64,000 bases of DNA from Simplicispira lacusdiani (GCF_003604195.1 NZ_QXGR01000007.1:149203-213202), one strand, 5' to 3'; positions 36,308-45,056 are shown, counted from the stretch's first letter. Notes: generated from the letters alone by a model not told the origin. Made by a program: numbers and translations.

Positions 36308-37665
36308 GGCTGGGCCCCCAGCACCACGGTGACCATGCGCTCGGGCTGGAGCTTGCGCGCCATGGCGGCGCGGATCTCGGCCACGGTGAGCGCCTCGACG
36401 CGCTTCGTCCAGCCTTCGAGGTAATCCAGCGGCAGGCCGTTGGTGGCGATGTTGACCACCTGGCCCAGCAGTTCCTTGTTGCTGTCGATGCGCAGCGCGA
36501 AGCCGCCCACGAGGTTGTCCTTGGCGGCGCGCAGCTCGGCCTCGGTCGGGCCTTCGGCGACAAAGCGCGCCACCACGTCGCGCACCACCTGCACGGCCTG
36601 GGCGGCCTGGTCGGGCCGGGTCTGCAGGCCGATGGTGAAGGCGCCCGCGTGCAGGCTGGGGGCGAAGCCGCTGTACACGCTGTAGCTCAGGCCGCGCTTC
36701 TCGCGCACCTCTTCGGTCAGGCGCGAGACAAAGCCGCCGCCGCCCAGGATGTGGTTGCCCACCAGCAGCGCGAGGAAGTCCGGGTCGCTGCGCTTGAAGC
36801 CGGGCTGGCCGATCAGCACATGGGCCTGCGCCGAGGCAAAGGGAATGGCCTTCTGCACGGCGGCCGGGAGCGGCTCCACCTCGGGCACTGCGGGCAGCGG
36901 CGCGCAAGTGCTCGACGCCGGCAGGCGCGCCAGCAAGGCGGCCACGAGCAGCCGCGCCTGCGCGCGCTCCACGGCGCCGACGATGTGCACGCGCGCGCGG
37001 CAGGCATCGAGGTGGCGGGCGTGGAACTGCTGCAGGTCGGCCACCTGGATGCGCGCGAGCGTCTCCTCGGTGAGACGCTGGCCGTAGGGGTGGCTGCCAT
37101 ACACGGCGCTGGCATAGGCCTTGCCCGCCACGGTGCCGGGGCGGGTGTCCGCCTCGCGCAAGGAGGCGCTCCAGCGCGCGCGCTCGCGCTCCCACACGTC
37201 CTGCGGCCAGGCGGGCTCGGCCATCTGGCGCGCGGCCAGGTGCACGGCCTTGTCGAGCAGGGCCGGCTCGGTGAGCGAGCGCAGCGAGAAGCTCAGCGCG
37301 TCGCCGCCGGCGCTGGCCTCGAAGGCCGCGCCCAGGTCGGCCCAGGCCTCGCCCAGCGCGTTCTCGTCGAGCGCGGGCGAGCCGCCGCCCGCGCGCACGC
37401 CCTTGGCCGTCATGGCGGCCACGGCGCGGGCCAGGCCCGCCTGCGTGGCTGGGTCGCGGCGGCTGCCGGCGTCGAAGTCGATCTGCACGTCCACCATGGG
37501 GATCGCCGGGCTCTCGACCAGCCAGACGCGCGCACCGTTGGGTTCCTGCCAGTGCTGAATGGGCAGCAGGGCCCAAGCAGATTGAGCACAAAAAAACACT
37601 CCAACGCCCGCCAATACTGCGCGAGCAGCTATGTTTTTAATAGTTATCTTCATACAATCGATCAT
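36304..37665 (-). CDS. M16 (pitrilysin-like) family protein lacking the zinc motif
   Basis: A 453-residue periplasmic M16 homologue. A signal peptide ends near CAQSAWA. The place of the HxxEH zinc site reads TQAGLARAVAAMTAKG, with no His, so this subunit is probably not catalytic. The C-terminal M16 domain is clear (LIGQPGFKRSDPDFLALLVGNHILGGGGFVSRL). It follows the active M16 gene directly: its ATG at 37665 overlaps that gene's stop as TGATG. An internal ATG at 37653 gives a cleaner signal peptide. The signal-peptide region is derived from a family 1 repeat. Confidence 0.9.
   Translation of the reverse strand: MIDCMKITIKNIAARAVLAGVGVFFCAQSAWALLPIQHWQEPNGARVWLVESPAIPMVDVQIDFDAGSRRDPATQAGLARAVAAMTAKGVRAGGGSPALDENALGEAWADLGAAFEASAGGDALSFSLRSLTEPALLDKAVHLAARQMAEPAWPQDVWERERARWSASLREADTRPGTVAGKAYASAVYGSHPYGQRLTEETLARIQVADLQQFHARHLDACRARVHIVGAVERAQARLLVAALLARLPASSTCAPLPAVPEVEPLPAAVQKAIPFASAQAHVLIGQPGFKRSDPDFLALLVGNHILGGGGFVSRLTEEVREKRGLSYSVYSGFAPSLHAGAFTIGLQTRPDQAAQAVQVVRDVVARFVAEGPTEAELRAAKDNLVGGFALRIDSNKELLGQVVNIATNGLPLDYLEGWTKRVEALTVAEIRAAMARKLQPERMVTVVLGAQP
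37591..37653 (-). repeat. Dispersed repeat family 1, copy within coding sequence
   Basis: On the minus strand it reads AACATAGCTGCTCGCGCAGT, then GGCGGGCGTTGGAGTG and a T run, matching the family core. It encodes the signal peptide of the inactive M16 protein and closely resembles the copy at 47677-47730 inside the sco gene. Confidence 0.7.
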
Positions 37666-39122
37666 CAGTGGCGTGCACCGCTGGCAGCGGCGGGCGGGGC
37701 GCGGCGGGCGCTCGGGTCCGGCGGCTGCGGCAGCAGCGTGGCCACGGTGAGCTGGTCGTCGCCAAAGTAGCGCTGCGCCACCGCCTGCACCTGCTCGGGC
37801 GTGATGGCGCGCAGATGCACCAGCAGGCGGTCCTCGGCGTCGAGCGGCAGCCCCTGGACCCAGTTGCTGCCCAGTTCGCTGGCCTGGCTGTGCAGCGAAT
37901 CGCGGCCATAGACCTTGCTGGCCACCCACTGTGTCTTGACGCGCTCCAACTCGGCCACGCTCACACCTTCGCGGCCGATGCGCGCCACCTCGGCGCGCAG
38001 GGCGTCCTCCACCTGCTGCGCCGTCTTGCCCTTGGCGGGCACGCCGGTCAGCAGGAACTGCCCCGGGCCGCGCCCCAGCACCGAGGCGCCGCTGTCGGCG
38101 CTGTCGGCCACGCGCTGCGGCCCCTGGGCCAGCGCGCGCTCCAGGCGCGCGCCGTCGTAGCCGCTGAGCACGGCCGAGAGCACCATCAGCGCCAGCGCAT
38201 CGCGGTCGTCCTGCGAGAGCTGGTCCACCGACGCCAGGCGCGGCACGCGGAACGCCAGCGCCACATAGGCCTGCTCGGCCGGCGCCTTCACAGCGATGCG
38301 CCGCAGGCCGCGCTGCGGCGGCTCGGCGCGCGGCTTGCGCGCGGGCACGGCGCGCGCGGGGATGCCGCCGTAGTATTTCTCGGCCAGGGCGCGCACCTGG
38401 GCCACGTCCACGTCGCCCGCCACCACGATGGCGGCGTTGCCGGGCACATACCACTGGCGGTGGAACTGGCGCACGTCCTCGGGCGTCATGGCATCCAGGT
38501 CGCTCATCCAACCCACGATGGGGCGGCGGTAGGGCGCGGCGGTGAAGGCGGCCGCGCTGAGCTGCTCCCACAGCAGGGCGCGCGGCTGGTCCTCGGTGCG
38601 CATGCGGCGCTCTTCCTTGACGACCTCGATCTCCTTGCGGAATTCCTCGTCCGGCCACTGGTTGTGGGCGAAGCGGTCGGCCTCCAGGCGCATCACGTCT
38701 TCCAGGCGGTGCGCCGGAATCTGCTGGTAGTAGCCGGTGTAGTCGCGGCTGGTGAAGGCGTTCTCGGTGCCGCCCAGCGCCGCCACGCGGCGCGAGAACT
38801 CGCCCGGCGGCAGCTTGGCCGTGCCCTTGAACATCATGTGCTCCAGCACATGGGCCACGCCCGAGGTGCCGTCGACCTCGTCCATCGAGCCCACGCGCAG
38901 CCAGACCATGTGCATGGCCGTGGGCGCGCGCCGGTCGGGCTGCACGATGAGCTGCATGCCGTTGGCGAGCTGGAACTGCTGCGCGCCGCTGGCGGTGGCC
39001 GCCTGCGGCGCGCCCCCTTTCGCGGTGACGGCGGAAGCAGGGGAAGGAGCCGGAGGCGACGCCAGGGCGGCTCCGGCGCTCAGACAGGCCATCAGGCCCA
39101 GGAGGGTGGTAGCGCGTTTCAT
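37665..39122 (-). CDS. M16 family zinc peptidase (pitrilysin-like)
   Basis: A 485-residue periplasmic metalloprotease with a signal peptide (LLGLMACLSAGAALA). The inverted zinc motif is H91-V-L-E94-H95 (VAHVLEHMMFKGT). The distal zinc Glu lies in EIEVVKEERRMR. It probably works as a heterodimer with the downstream zinc-free M16 protein, as in bacterial peptidasome-type pairs. The start is only 28 bp from the divergent ftsY start. Confidence 0.94.
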   Translation of the reverse strand: MKRATTLLGLMACLSAGAALASPPAPSPASAVTAKGGAPQAATASGAQQFQLANGMQLIVQPDRRAPTAMHMVWLRVGSMDEVDGTSGVAHVLEHMMFKGTAKLPPGEFSRRVAALGGTENAFTSRDYTGYYQQIPAHRLEDVMRLEADRFAHNQWPDEEFRKEIEVVKEERRMRTEDQPRALLWEQLSAAAFTAAPYRRPIVGWMSDLDAMTPEDVRQFHRQWYVPGNAAIVVAGDVDVAQVRALAEKYYGGIPARAVPARKPRAEPPQRGLRRIAVKAPAEQAYVALAFRVPRLASVDQLSQDDRDALALMVLSAVLSGYDGARLERALAQGPQRVADSADSGASVLGRGPGQFLLTGVPAKGKTAQQVEDALRAEVARIGREGVSVAELERVKTQWVASKVYGRDSLHSQASELGSNWVQGLPLDAEDRLLVHLRAITPEQVQAVAQRYFGDDQLTVATLLPQPPDPSARRAPPAAASGARH

Positions 39123-39150
39123 AGAATGCAGTGATTCTACGAACCCGCCA

Positions 39151-40647
39151 ATGTTCAGTTTTTTCAAGAAAAAGACCGCACCGACGCCACCCGCCACGGT
39201 GCCCACGCCCGAGCCGCAACCCGCGGCCGGCCAGCCGGTCGAGCCCACGGCTCCCTCCACGCCCGCTCCCGTGCCACCCGCCGTGGCCGGGACTCCGGCG
39301 CCCCCCCCTCCTGCCAGCCCGGCTCCCGGCGCGCCCGCCGATGCACCGGCCTCCGGCGACGCGGGCGGCGGCGCGTTTGGCTGGCTGCGCAACCCTTTCG
39401 CGGCCAAGCCCACGCCGGCCCCGGTGGCGCCGTCTGTCACGGTCGCACCCCCCACGGACACCGACGGTGCCGCCGCCATCCCGCCAGCGTCCCCGGTGGA
39501 GCCCAGCCTGGCCGTGACGGCACCAGCACCAGCACCAGCACCAGCACCAGCACCAGCACCAGTACCAGTACCAGTACCAGCACCAGTACCAGCACCAGTA
39601 CCAGTACCAGTACCAGTACCAGCACCAGTACCAGTACCAGTACCAGTACCAGTACCAGTACCAGTACCAGTACCAGTACCAGTACCAGAGCCAGAGCCAG
39701 CCGCCGTGCTGCCCGTGGCGGCCCCGGCAGCGGCCGAAGCCCCCGCGGAACGCAAGGGCTGGCTGGACCGCCTCAAGTCCGGGCTGCGCAAGACCGGCAC
39801 CAGCATCACCACCGTGTTCACCGGCACGCGCATCGACGATGCGCTGTACGACGAGCTGGAAGAGGCCCTGTTGATGGCCGACACCGGCGTGAAGGCCACG
39901 CAGTGGCTGCTGACGGACCTCAAGCGCCGCGTGAAGGAGGCCAAGGCCACCGAGCCCGCCGCCGTCAAGGGCCTGCTGGCCGACGCGCTGGCCGAGCTGC
40001 TGCGGCCGCTGGAGAAGCCGCTGGTGATCGGCGAATTCACGCCCACCGTCATCATGGTGGCCGGCGTGAACGGCGCGGGCAAGACCACCTCCATCGGCAA
40101 GCTCACCAAGCACCTGGCCAACGAAGGCGCCTCGGTGCTGCTGGCCGCGGCCGACACCTTCCGCGCCGCGGCGCGCGAGCAGCTCGGAGTGTGGGCTGAC
40201 CGCAACACCGTGGAGATCGTCAGCCAGGAGGGGGGCGACCCCGCCGCCGTGAGCTTCGACGCCGTCACCGCCGGCAAGGCGCGCGGCAAGGACGTGGTGC
40301 TGGTGGACACGGCCGGCCGCCTGCCCACGCAATTGCACCTGATGGAAGAGCTGAAAAAGATCCGCCGCGTGGTCACCAAGGCCGACTCCACGGCACCGCA
40401 CGAGGTGCTGCTGGTGATCGACGGCAACACCGGCCAGAACGCCCTGGCCCAGGTGCGCGCCTTCGACGACGCGCTGCAGCTCACCGGCCTGGTGGTCACC
40501 AAGCTCGACGGCACGGCCAAGGGCGGCGTGCTGGCCGCGATCGCGCAGGAGCGCCCCATTCCGGTGTATTTCATCGGCGTGGGCGAGAAGCTCGAAGACC
40601 TGGAAACCTTCAACGCGCGCGAGTTCGCCCAGGCGCTGCTGGGCTGA
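39151..40647 (+). CDS. ftsY: Signal recognition particle receptor FtsY
   Basis: A 498-residue GTPase that docks SRP-ribosome complexes at the membrane. The N-terminal A region (1-190) is unusual: Pro/Ala/Val-rich, with a run of 30 dipeptides [A/V/E]-P from a hexanucleotide repeat. The NG domain starts near 200 (RKGWLDRLKSGLRKTGTSI). P-loop VNGAGKTTSIGKL, DTAGRLPTQ, TKLDGTAKGG and the closing GVGEKLEDLETFNAREFAQALLG are standard. Start at ATG 39151 (MFSFFKKK). The gene is divergent from the M16 pair. Confidence 0.96.
   Translation: MFSFFKKKTAPTPPATVPTPEPQPAAGQPVEPTAPSTPAPVPPAVAGTPAPPPPASPAPGAPADAPASGDAGGGAFGWLRNPFAAKPTPAPVAPSVTVAPPTDTDGAAAIPPASPVEPSLAVTAPAPAPAPAPAPAPVPVPVPAPVPAPVPVPVPVPAPVPVPVPVPVPVPVPVPVPVPEPEPAAVLPVAAPAAAEAPAERKGWLDRLKSGLRKTGTSITTVFTGTRIDDALYDELEEALLMADTGVKATQWLLTDLKRRVKEAKATEPAAVKGLLADALAELLRPLEKPLVIGEFTPTVIMVAGVNGAGKTTSIGKLTKHLANEGASVLLAAADTFRAAAREQLGVWADRNTVEIVSQEGGDPAAVSFDAVTAGKARGKDVVLVDTAGRLPTQLHLMEELKKIRRVVTKADSTAPHEVLLVIDGNTGQNALAQVRAFDDALQLTGLVVTKLDGTAKGGVLAAIAQERPIPVYFIGVGEKLEDLETFNAREFAQALLG
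39520..39699 (+). repeat. Hexanucleotide microsatellite in ftsY (30 units)
   Basis: Thirty consecutive units of the form GYA-CCA (28 units, Y being C or T) or GAG-CCA (the last 2). The variable codon is GCA or GTA, so a single C/T change switches Ala and Val. All units are 6 bp, so gain or loss keeps the frame. Pattern: first seven Ala, then mostly Val, ending with two Glu units. Confidence 0.95.
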
Positions 40648-40721
40648 AAGGCCCGGCCTTTCCCCGTTTACACCCGGTGGCAAGTGCCGGATGATGGCGC
40701 TTCACTGGATTTAAGGCCGCC

Positions 40722-43382
40722 ATGTTCATTGAACTGGTCAAGAATGCTGCCCTGCTGCTGGCACTGTGCTTCCTGCACGGGGCCAACATCCGCCTGTGGC
40801 GCAAGCAGCCTCGGACCAGCCAGGTGATGTCGGGCCTGCTGTTCGGCGGCATCTGCGTGACCGGCATGCTCAGCCCGGTGGTGCAGGAGCCCGGCGTCAT
40901 CTTCGATGCGCGCTCCGTGGTGCTGAGCATGGCGGGCCTGTTTGGCGGGCCGATCGTTGCCGGCATCGCGGCCAGCATGTCCACGGTCTGGCGCATGCTG
41001 ATTGGCGGAACCGGCGCCATGGTCGGGGTCATGGTGATCCTGCTGTGCACCTTCCTGGGCCTGGCCTACCGACAAGCCCGCACCAAGGGCCTGCTGGATG
41101 TTCGGCCTTACACCCTGCTGGCATTCGGTCTGGTGTTGCACATGGCGGTGCTCGGGCTTTTCCAGTTGCTGCCCCCGGAAGTGACGCAACGCATCAACCA
41201 GACACTGACCCTCCCCTTCCTGGTGGTCTTCATGCTGACCACGGTCATCATGGGCCTGCTGCTGCGCGACGTGGAGGACCGTTTGACGACCGAGCAGGCG
41301 CTGGCCGACAGCGCGGCGCGCCTGAGGGCCATCGCGGCCGCCATTCCCGATGTGCTGCTGGTCATCGACGACCAGGGGCGCTATGTGGAGGTGCTGTCCT
41401 CCAACGAGCAGGCCCTGCTGGCCCCCGCGCACACCTTGCTGGGCAAGAAGCTGCACGAAGTCCTGCCCCGGCAGCAGGCCGACAGCTTCCTGGATCTGAT
41501 CCGCCACACCCTGCAGCAGGGGGAGACCCGCAGCTTCGAGTACGAGATGCGCACGCTCTCGGGCGTGCGCCAGTTCGAAGGCCGAGCCCGCCCGCTGGGC
41601 ACCCGGGTGCAGGGCCATGCCGCCGTGGTCTTCATCGCCCGGGACATCACCCAGCGCACCCAGGCCGAGGAAGCCTTGCGCGAATCCGAGCTGCGCTTTC
41701 GCTCGCTGCTGCGCGACATTCCCTCCATCTCGGTGCAGGGCTACCGTGCCGACGGCACCACCACCTACTGGAACAAGGCCTCCGAGAAGCTCTACGGCTA
41801 CACCGAGCAGGAGGCACTGGGCCGCAGCTTGCTGGACCTGATCATTCCCGCCGAAATGCGCGAGCCGGTGCGCAAGGACATCGCCGCGATGTTCGCCACC
41901 GGCAAGCCCATCCCGGCGGGCGAGCTGCGCCTGCGGCGCAAGGACGGATCGCTGGTCGACGTGTTTTCCAGCCACACCCAGATCGCGGTGCCGGGCCAGG
42001 CGCCCGAGATGTTCTGCATCGACATCGACATCTCCGCCCGCAAGGCGGCCGAGGAAAAGGCGCGCTACCTGGCCTTCTACGACGCCCTCACCGGCCTGCC
42101 CAACCGGCGCCTGCTGACGGACCGGCTGCAGCAGGTCATGGCCAGCAGCGGCCGCACCGGCCACCATGCGGCCGTGCTGTTCGTGGACATCGACAACTTC
42201 AAGACCCTCAACGACAGCCGGGGCCACGAGGTGGGCGACCTGCTGCTGGTGGAAATGGGCCAGCGCCTGCGCGCCTGCCTGCGCGAACAGGACACCGTGG
42301 CCCGTCTGGGCGGCGACGAATTCGTGCTGGTGCTGCAAAACCTCAGCCAGGAGGCCGCGGAGGCCGCCGCGCAAGTACGCACGATCGGCGAGCTGATCCT
42401 GGAACAGGTGCGCCTGAGCTACCGCCTGGCGGGGCAGGAGCACCACTTCACGGCCAGCATCGGCGCCACGCTGCTGCGCCAGCAGGCCTCGGTCGACGAG
42501 GTGCTCAAGCAGGCCGACCTGGCCATGTACCGCGCCAAGGACGCGGGCCGCAACACCCTGCGCTTCTTCGACCCGGACATGCAGGCCGTCGTGAACCAGC
42601 GCGCCCTGCTGGAAACCGAGCTGCACGACGGCCTGCGCCACGGCCAGTTCCTGCTGCTCTACCAGCCCCAGGTGGACAGCACCGGCAAGGTGACCGGCGC
42701 CGAGGTGCTGCTGCGCTGGCGGCACCCGGCGAAGGGCATGGTCTCGCCCGCCCTCTTCATCCCCCTGGCCGAGGACACCGGCCTCATCCTGCCGCTGGGC
42801 TACTGGGCGCTGGAGACCGCCCTGCGCCAGCAGGCACGCTGGCGCGCCGACCCCCGGCTGGCCCACCTGAGCCTGGCCATCAACGTGAGCGCGCGCCAGT
42901 TCCACCAGGACGACTTCGTGGCGCAGGTGCTCGACCTGATCGGCTCCACCGGCGCCGACCCGGCCCATATCAAGCTCGAACTGACCGAAAGCCTGCTGCT
43001 GCAGGACGTGGATGGCGTCATCGCCACCATGCGCGTCCTCAAGGCGCACGGCCTAGGCTTCTCGCTCGACGACTTCGGCACGGGCTACTCCAGCCTGAGC
43101 TACCTCAAGCGCCTGCCGCTCGACCAGATCAAGATCGACCAGGGCTTCGTGCACGACGTGATGCTCGATCCCAAGGACGCCGCCATCGCGCACACCATCA
43201 TCGCCCTGGCCAACATGCTGGGCCTGGGCGTCATCGCCGAGGGCGTGGAAACCCCGGAACACCACCGCTTCCTGCTGGAGCACGGCTGCCGCGCCTTCCA
43301 GGGCTACCTGTTCGGCCGGCCCGAGCCGCTGGAGGACTTCGAGCGCCGTGTGCTGACGGGCGACGCCCGACCACCCGGCTGA
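40722..43382 (+). CDS. Membrane diguanylate cyclase/phosphodiesterase with PAS domains (GGDEF-EAL)
   Basis: An 886-residue c-di-GMP enzyme. Residues 1-185 form a 5TM-LYT-like membrane sensor. Two PAS domains follow (about 200-320 and 325-440). The GGDEF domain has GGDEF at 530-534, preceded by an RxxD inhibitory site (REQD) at the canonical spacing. The EAL domain has E661-V-L (a tolerated variant), NVSARQF, LELTES, DDFGTGYSS, KIDQGFV and EGVET, so both activities look intact. Ligand of the membrane sensor is unknown. The next gene, an EF-hand-like protein, starts 62 bp downstream. Confidence 0.93.
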   Translation: MFIELVKNAALLLALCFLHGANIRLWRKQPRTSQVMSGLLFGGICVTGMLSPVVQEPGVIFDARSVVLSMAGLFGGPIVAGIAASMSTVWRMLIGGTGAMVGVMVILLCTFLGLAYRQARTKGLLDVRPYTLLAFGLVLHMAVLGLFQLLPPEVTQRINQTLTLPFLVVFMLTTVIMGLLLRDVEDRLTTEQALADSAARLRAIAAAIPDVLLVIDDQGRYVEVLSSNEQALLAPAHTLLGKKLHEVLPRQQADSFLDLIRHTLQQGETRSFEYEMRTLSGVRQFEGRARPLGTRVQGHAAVVFIARDITQRTQAEEALRESELRFRSLLRDIPSISVQGYRADGTTTYWNKASEKLYGYTEQEALGRSLLDLIIPAEMREPVRKDIAAMFATGKPIPAGELRLRRKDGSLVDVFSSHTQIAVPGQAPEMFCIDIDISARKAAEEKARYLAFYDALTGLPNRRLLTDRLQQVMASSGRTGHHAAVLFVDIDNFKTLNDSRGHEVGDLLLVEMGQRLRACLREQDTVARLGGDEFVLVLQNLSQEAAEAAAQVRTIGELILEQVRLSYRLAGQEHHFTASIGATLLRQQASVDEVLKQADLAMYRAKDAGRNTLRFFDPDMQAVVNQRALLETELHDGLRHGQFLLLYQPQVDSTGKVTGAEVLLRWRHPAKGMVSPALFIPLAEDTGLILPLGYWALETALRQQARWRADPRLAHLSLAINVSARQFHQDDFVAQVLDLIGSTGADPAHIKLELTESLLLQDVDGVIATMRVLKAHGLGFSLDDFGTGYSSLSYLKRLPLDQIKIDQGFVHDVMLDPKDAAIAHTIIALANMLGLGVIAEGVETPEHHRFLLEHGCRAFQGYLFGRPEPLEDFERRVLTGDARPPG

Positions 43383-43444
43383 AACGGCTCAAGTTCCCCA
43401 CGGCCAGCCCGATATACCTCCATGGCATCCATGGAGGCTTGCCC

Positions 43445-44515
43445 ATGAAAATCGCTTCTTCGGCCCTGCACCTGCAGGCCCAGCACAGCGCCAGCCGTCT
43501 GCACGCGCGCTCGGAACGGCTGGAAATGTGGGTGGGCCCGCGCCCGGCTGCCGGCCCGGCGCGGCCTGCCGAGCCGGAACAGCCCCCGCAGCACCGTATC
43601 TCCGGTGCGGCACGCCAGGCGGCCTCGGTGCCACAGCCGCCCGCCCGGACGCAGGGCGCGCGCGAGATTCGGCGGACGGAGGAGGACGCGCATCTCACGC
43701 CCCGCCTGGCCATGGTCCGCGACCTGATCGAACGCCTGACCGGCGTGCCGGCCCTGTTGACCGTCCTGCCCAGCGGACAGCCTGCGCCCACCGATGGGGC
43801 GGCACTCCCCGCCAGCGCCCCCGCCGCGCCGGCCGGCGGCGCCGGCTTCGGCCTGGTCCATGAAGTCCACGAAGTTCGGGAAGAGTCCGAGCAGACCCGG
43901 TTCAGCGCCGAAGGCGTGGTGCGCACCCGCGATGGACAGGAGATCCGCTTTTCCCTGCAACTGGAGATGCAGCGCCACCACCGCGAGGAATCCTGGACCA
44001 GCCTGCGCCTGGGCGACGCGGCCGTGCCGGTGGACCCGCTGGTCATCAATTTCGATGGCACGGCGGCCCAACTGCAGGAGCTGCGCTTCGCCTTCGACCT
44101 CGATGGCGACGGCCAGGGCGAAGCCGTTCCCCTGCTGGCGGGCGGGCGCGGCTACCTGGCACTGGACCGCAACCAGAACCAGCGCATCGACAACGGCCTG
44201 GAACTGTTCGGCCCGGCCACCAGCGACGGCTTCGCCGAGCTGGCCGCGCACGACGGCGACGGCAATGGCTGGATCGACGAGAGCGACGCCGTCTTCCGCC
44301 AGTTGCGCGTGTGGGTGCCGTCGGCCGACGGGACCGGCAGCCTGCGCACCCTGCAGGAGACCGGCGTGGGCGCCATCCACCTGGGCGCGGTGGACACCCC
44401 GTTCGCGCTGCGCGCCGCCGACAACAGCCCGCTGGGCGCCGTGCGCGCCACCAGCGCCTACCTGCGCGAGGATGGCGGCGCGGGCACCGTGCAGCAGATC
44501 GACCTGGCGGTCTGA
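43445..44515 (+). CDS. Hypothetical protein with EF-hand-like calcium loops
   Basis: I do not recognise a named family for this 356-residue protein. There is no signal peptide. The N-terminal 130 residues are low-complexity, rich in Ala, Pro and Arg. The C-terminal half has Asp-rich loops resembling calcium-binding repeats: FDLDGDGQGEAVPLL, LDRNQNQRIDNGLELFG and HDGDGNGWIDESDAVF. Such proteins are annotated variously as VCBS-like or calcium-binding. It follows the GGDEF/EAL gene in the same direction, so it may be part of its output, but this is only an inference. GCCC precedes the ATG and no strong ribosome site is visible. Confidence 0.75.
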   Translation: MKIASSALHLQAQHSASRLHARSERLEMWVGPRPAAGPARPAEPEQPPQHRISGAARQAASVPQPPARTQGAREIRRTEEDAHLTPRLAMVRDLIERLTGVPALLTVLPSGQPAPTDGAALPASAPAAPAGGAGFGLVHEVHEVREESEQTRFSAEGVVRTRDGQEIRFSLQLEMQRHHREESWTSLRLGDAAVPVDPLVINFDGTAAQLQELRFAFDLDGDGQGEAVPLLAGGRGYLALDRNQNQRIDNGLELFGPATSDGFAELAAHDGDGNGWIDESDAVFRQLRVWVPSADGTGSLRTLQETGVGAIHLGAVDTPFALRAADNSPLGAVRATSAYLREDGGAGTVQQIDLAV

Positions 44516-44524
44516 ACCATCACA

Positions 44525-44857
44525 TCAGGGCACGGTTTCCTGCCGCACCCAGCCGGCGTAGTCCGGCGTGGCCTGCAGCGGCTGCACCACGAGCTGCGGC
44601 AGCTCGTAGGGGTGCTGCTCGCGCAGCAGGGCCAGCAGCGCCGGCACGGCGCCGGCCGTGGTCTTGCAGACCAGGCGTTGCTCGACCTCCTCGTGCAGCG
44701 CGCCCTGCCAGCGGTAATGCGAGGCGATGGGCTCGACCTGCACGCAGGCGGCCAGGCGCTGCTCCAGCACCGCCCGCGCCAGGCGCCGGGCTTCATCGGC
44801 CGTGGCCACGGTGGTGGTCACGGCGCTCAGTTCCATGAGGGTTTCCTGGGGTTCCAT
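44525..44857 (-). CDS. cutA: Divalent-cation tolerance protein CutA
   Basis: A 110-residue protein of the CutA family, small trimeric ferredoxin-like proteins linked to copper tolerance. It has TTTVATADEARRLARAVLEQRLAACVQVEPIASHYRWQG and PYELPQLVVQPLQ. The family role is not well defined. It converges on the EF-hand-like gene with a 9-bp gap. Alternative start at 44836. Confidence 0.93.
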   Translation of the reverse strand: MEPQETLMELSAVTTTVATADEARRLARAVLEQRLAACVQVEPIASHYRWQGALHEEVEQRLVCKTTAGAVPALLALLREQHPYELPQLVVQPLQATPDYAGWVRQETVP

Positions 44858-44921
44858 GGGGGGTACGCTCCTTGCCTCGCACAGTCTGCCACGCTTGGCC
44901 TGCCTTCCGCGCGGCACATGA

Positions 44922-44970
44922 ATGCTATGTTATTGATAGCTAATGGCGCTTGTATTCATTGGGCGAATGG
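44922..44970 (+). repeat. Dispersed repeat family 1, copy
   Basis: On the plus strand it has TATTGATAGCTAATGGCGCT, a spacer, then GGGCGAATGGC and a T run. It lies in the shared upstream region of cutA and rpoH. Confidence 0.55.
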
Positions 44971-45029
44971 CTATTTTTGCTTAAAAATACGTGCCGGTCA
45001 TTTTCGACAACCCGACGGGAACTCCGGGA

Positions 45030-45056
45030 TTAGCAGTCCCTCCAAGAGAGTGCTAA
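45030..45056 (+). promoter_or_regulatory. CIRCE element (HrcA operator) upstream of rpoH
   Basis: TTAGCAGTC (45030-45038), a 9-nt spacer, then GAGTGCTAA (45048-45056). The consensus CIRCE is TTAGCACTC-N9-GAGTGCTAA; here only one base of the left arm differs and the spacing is exact. It lies 1 bp before an ATG at 45058 and 31 bp before the preferred rpoH start at 45088, a position where HrcA would block transcription or leave the operator in the leader RNA. Confidence 0.88.

Noticed and set aside
39520..39699. The ftsY microsatellite as a sequencing or assembly error
   Set aside because: All 30 units are in frame and show ordered Ala, Val and Glu codons, which is not what random error gives; exact unit number may still be uncertain.
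36304..40683. A 1459-codon open frame on the minus strand across ftsY
   Set aside because: Its middle is a (YW) run that is just the antisense of the ftsY hexanucleotide repeat; the true minus-strand gene is the second M16 protein.
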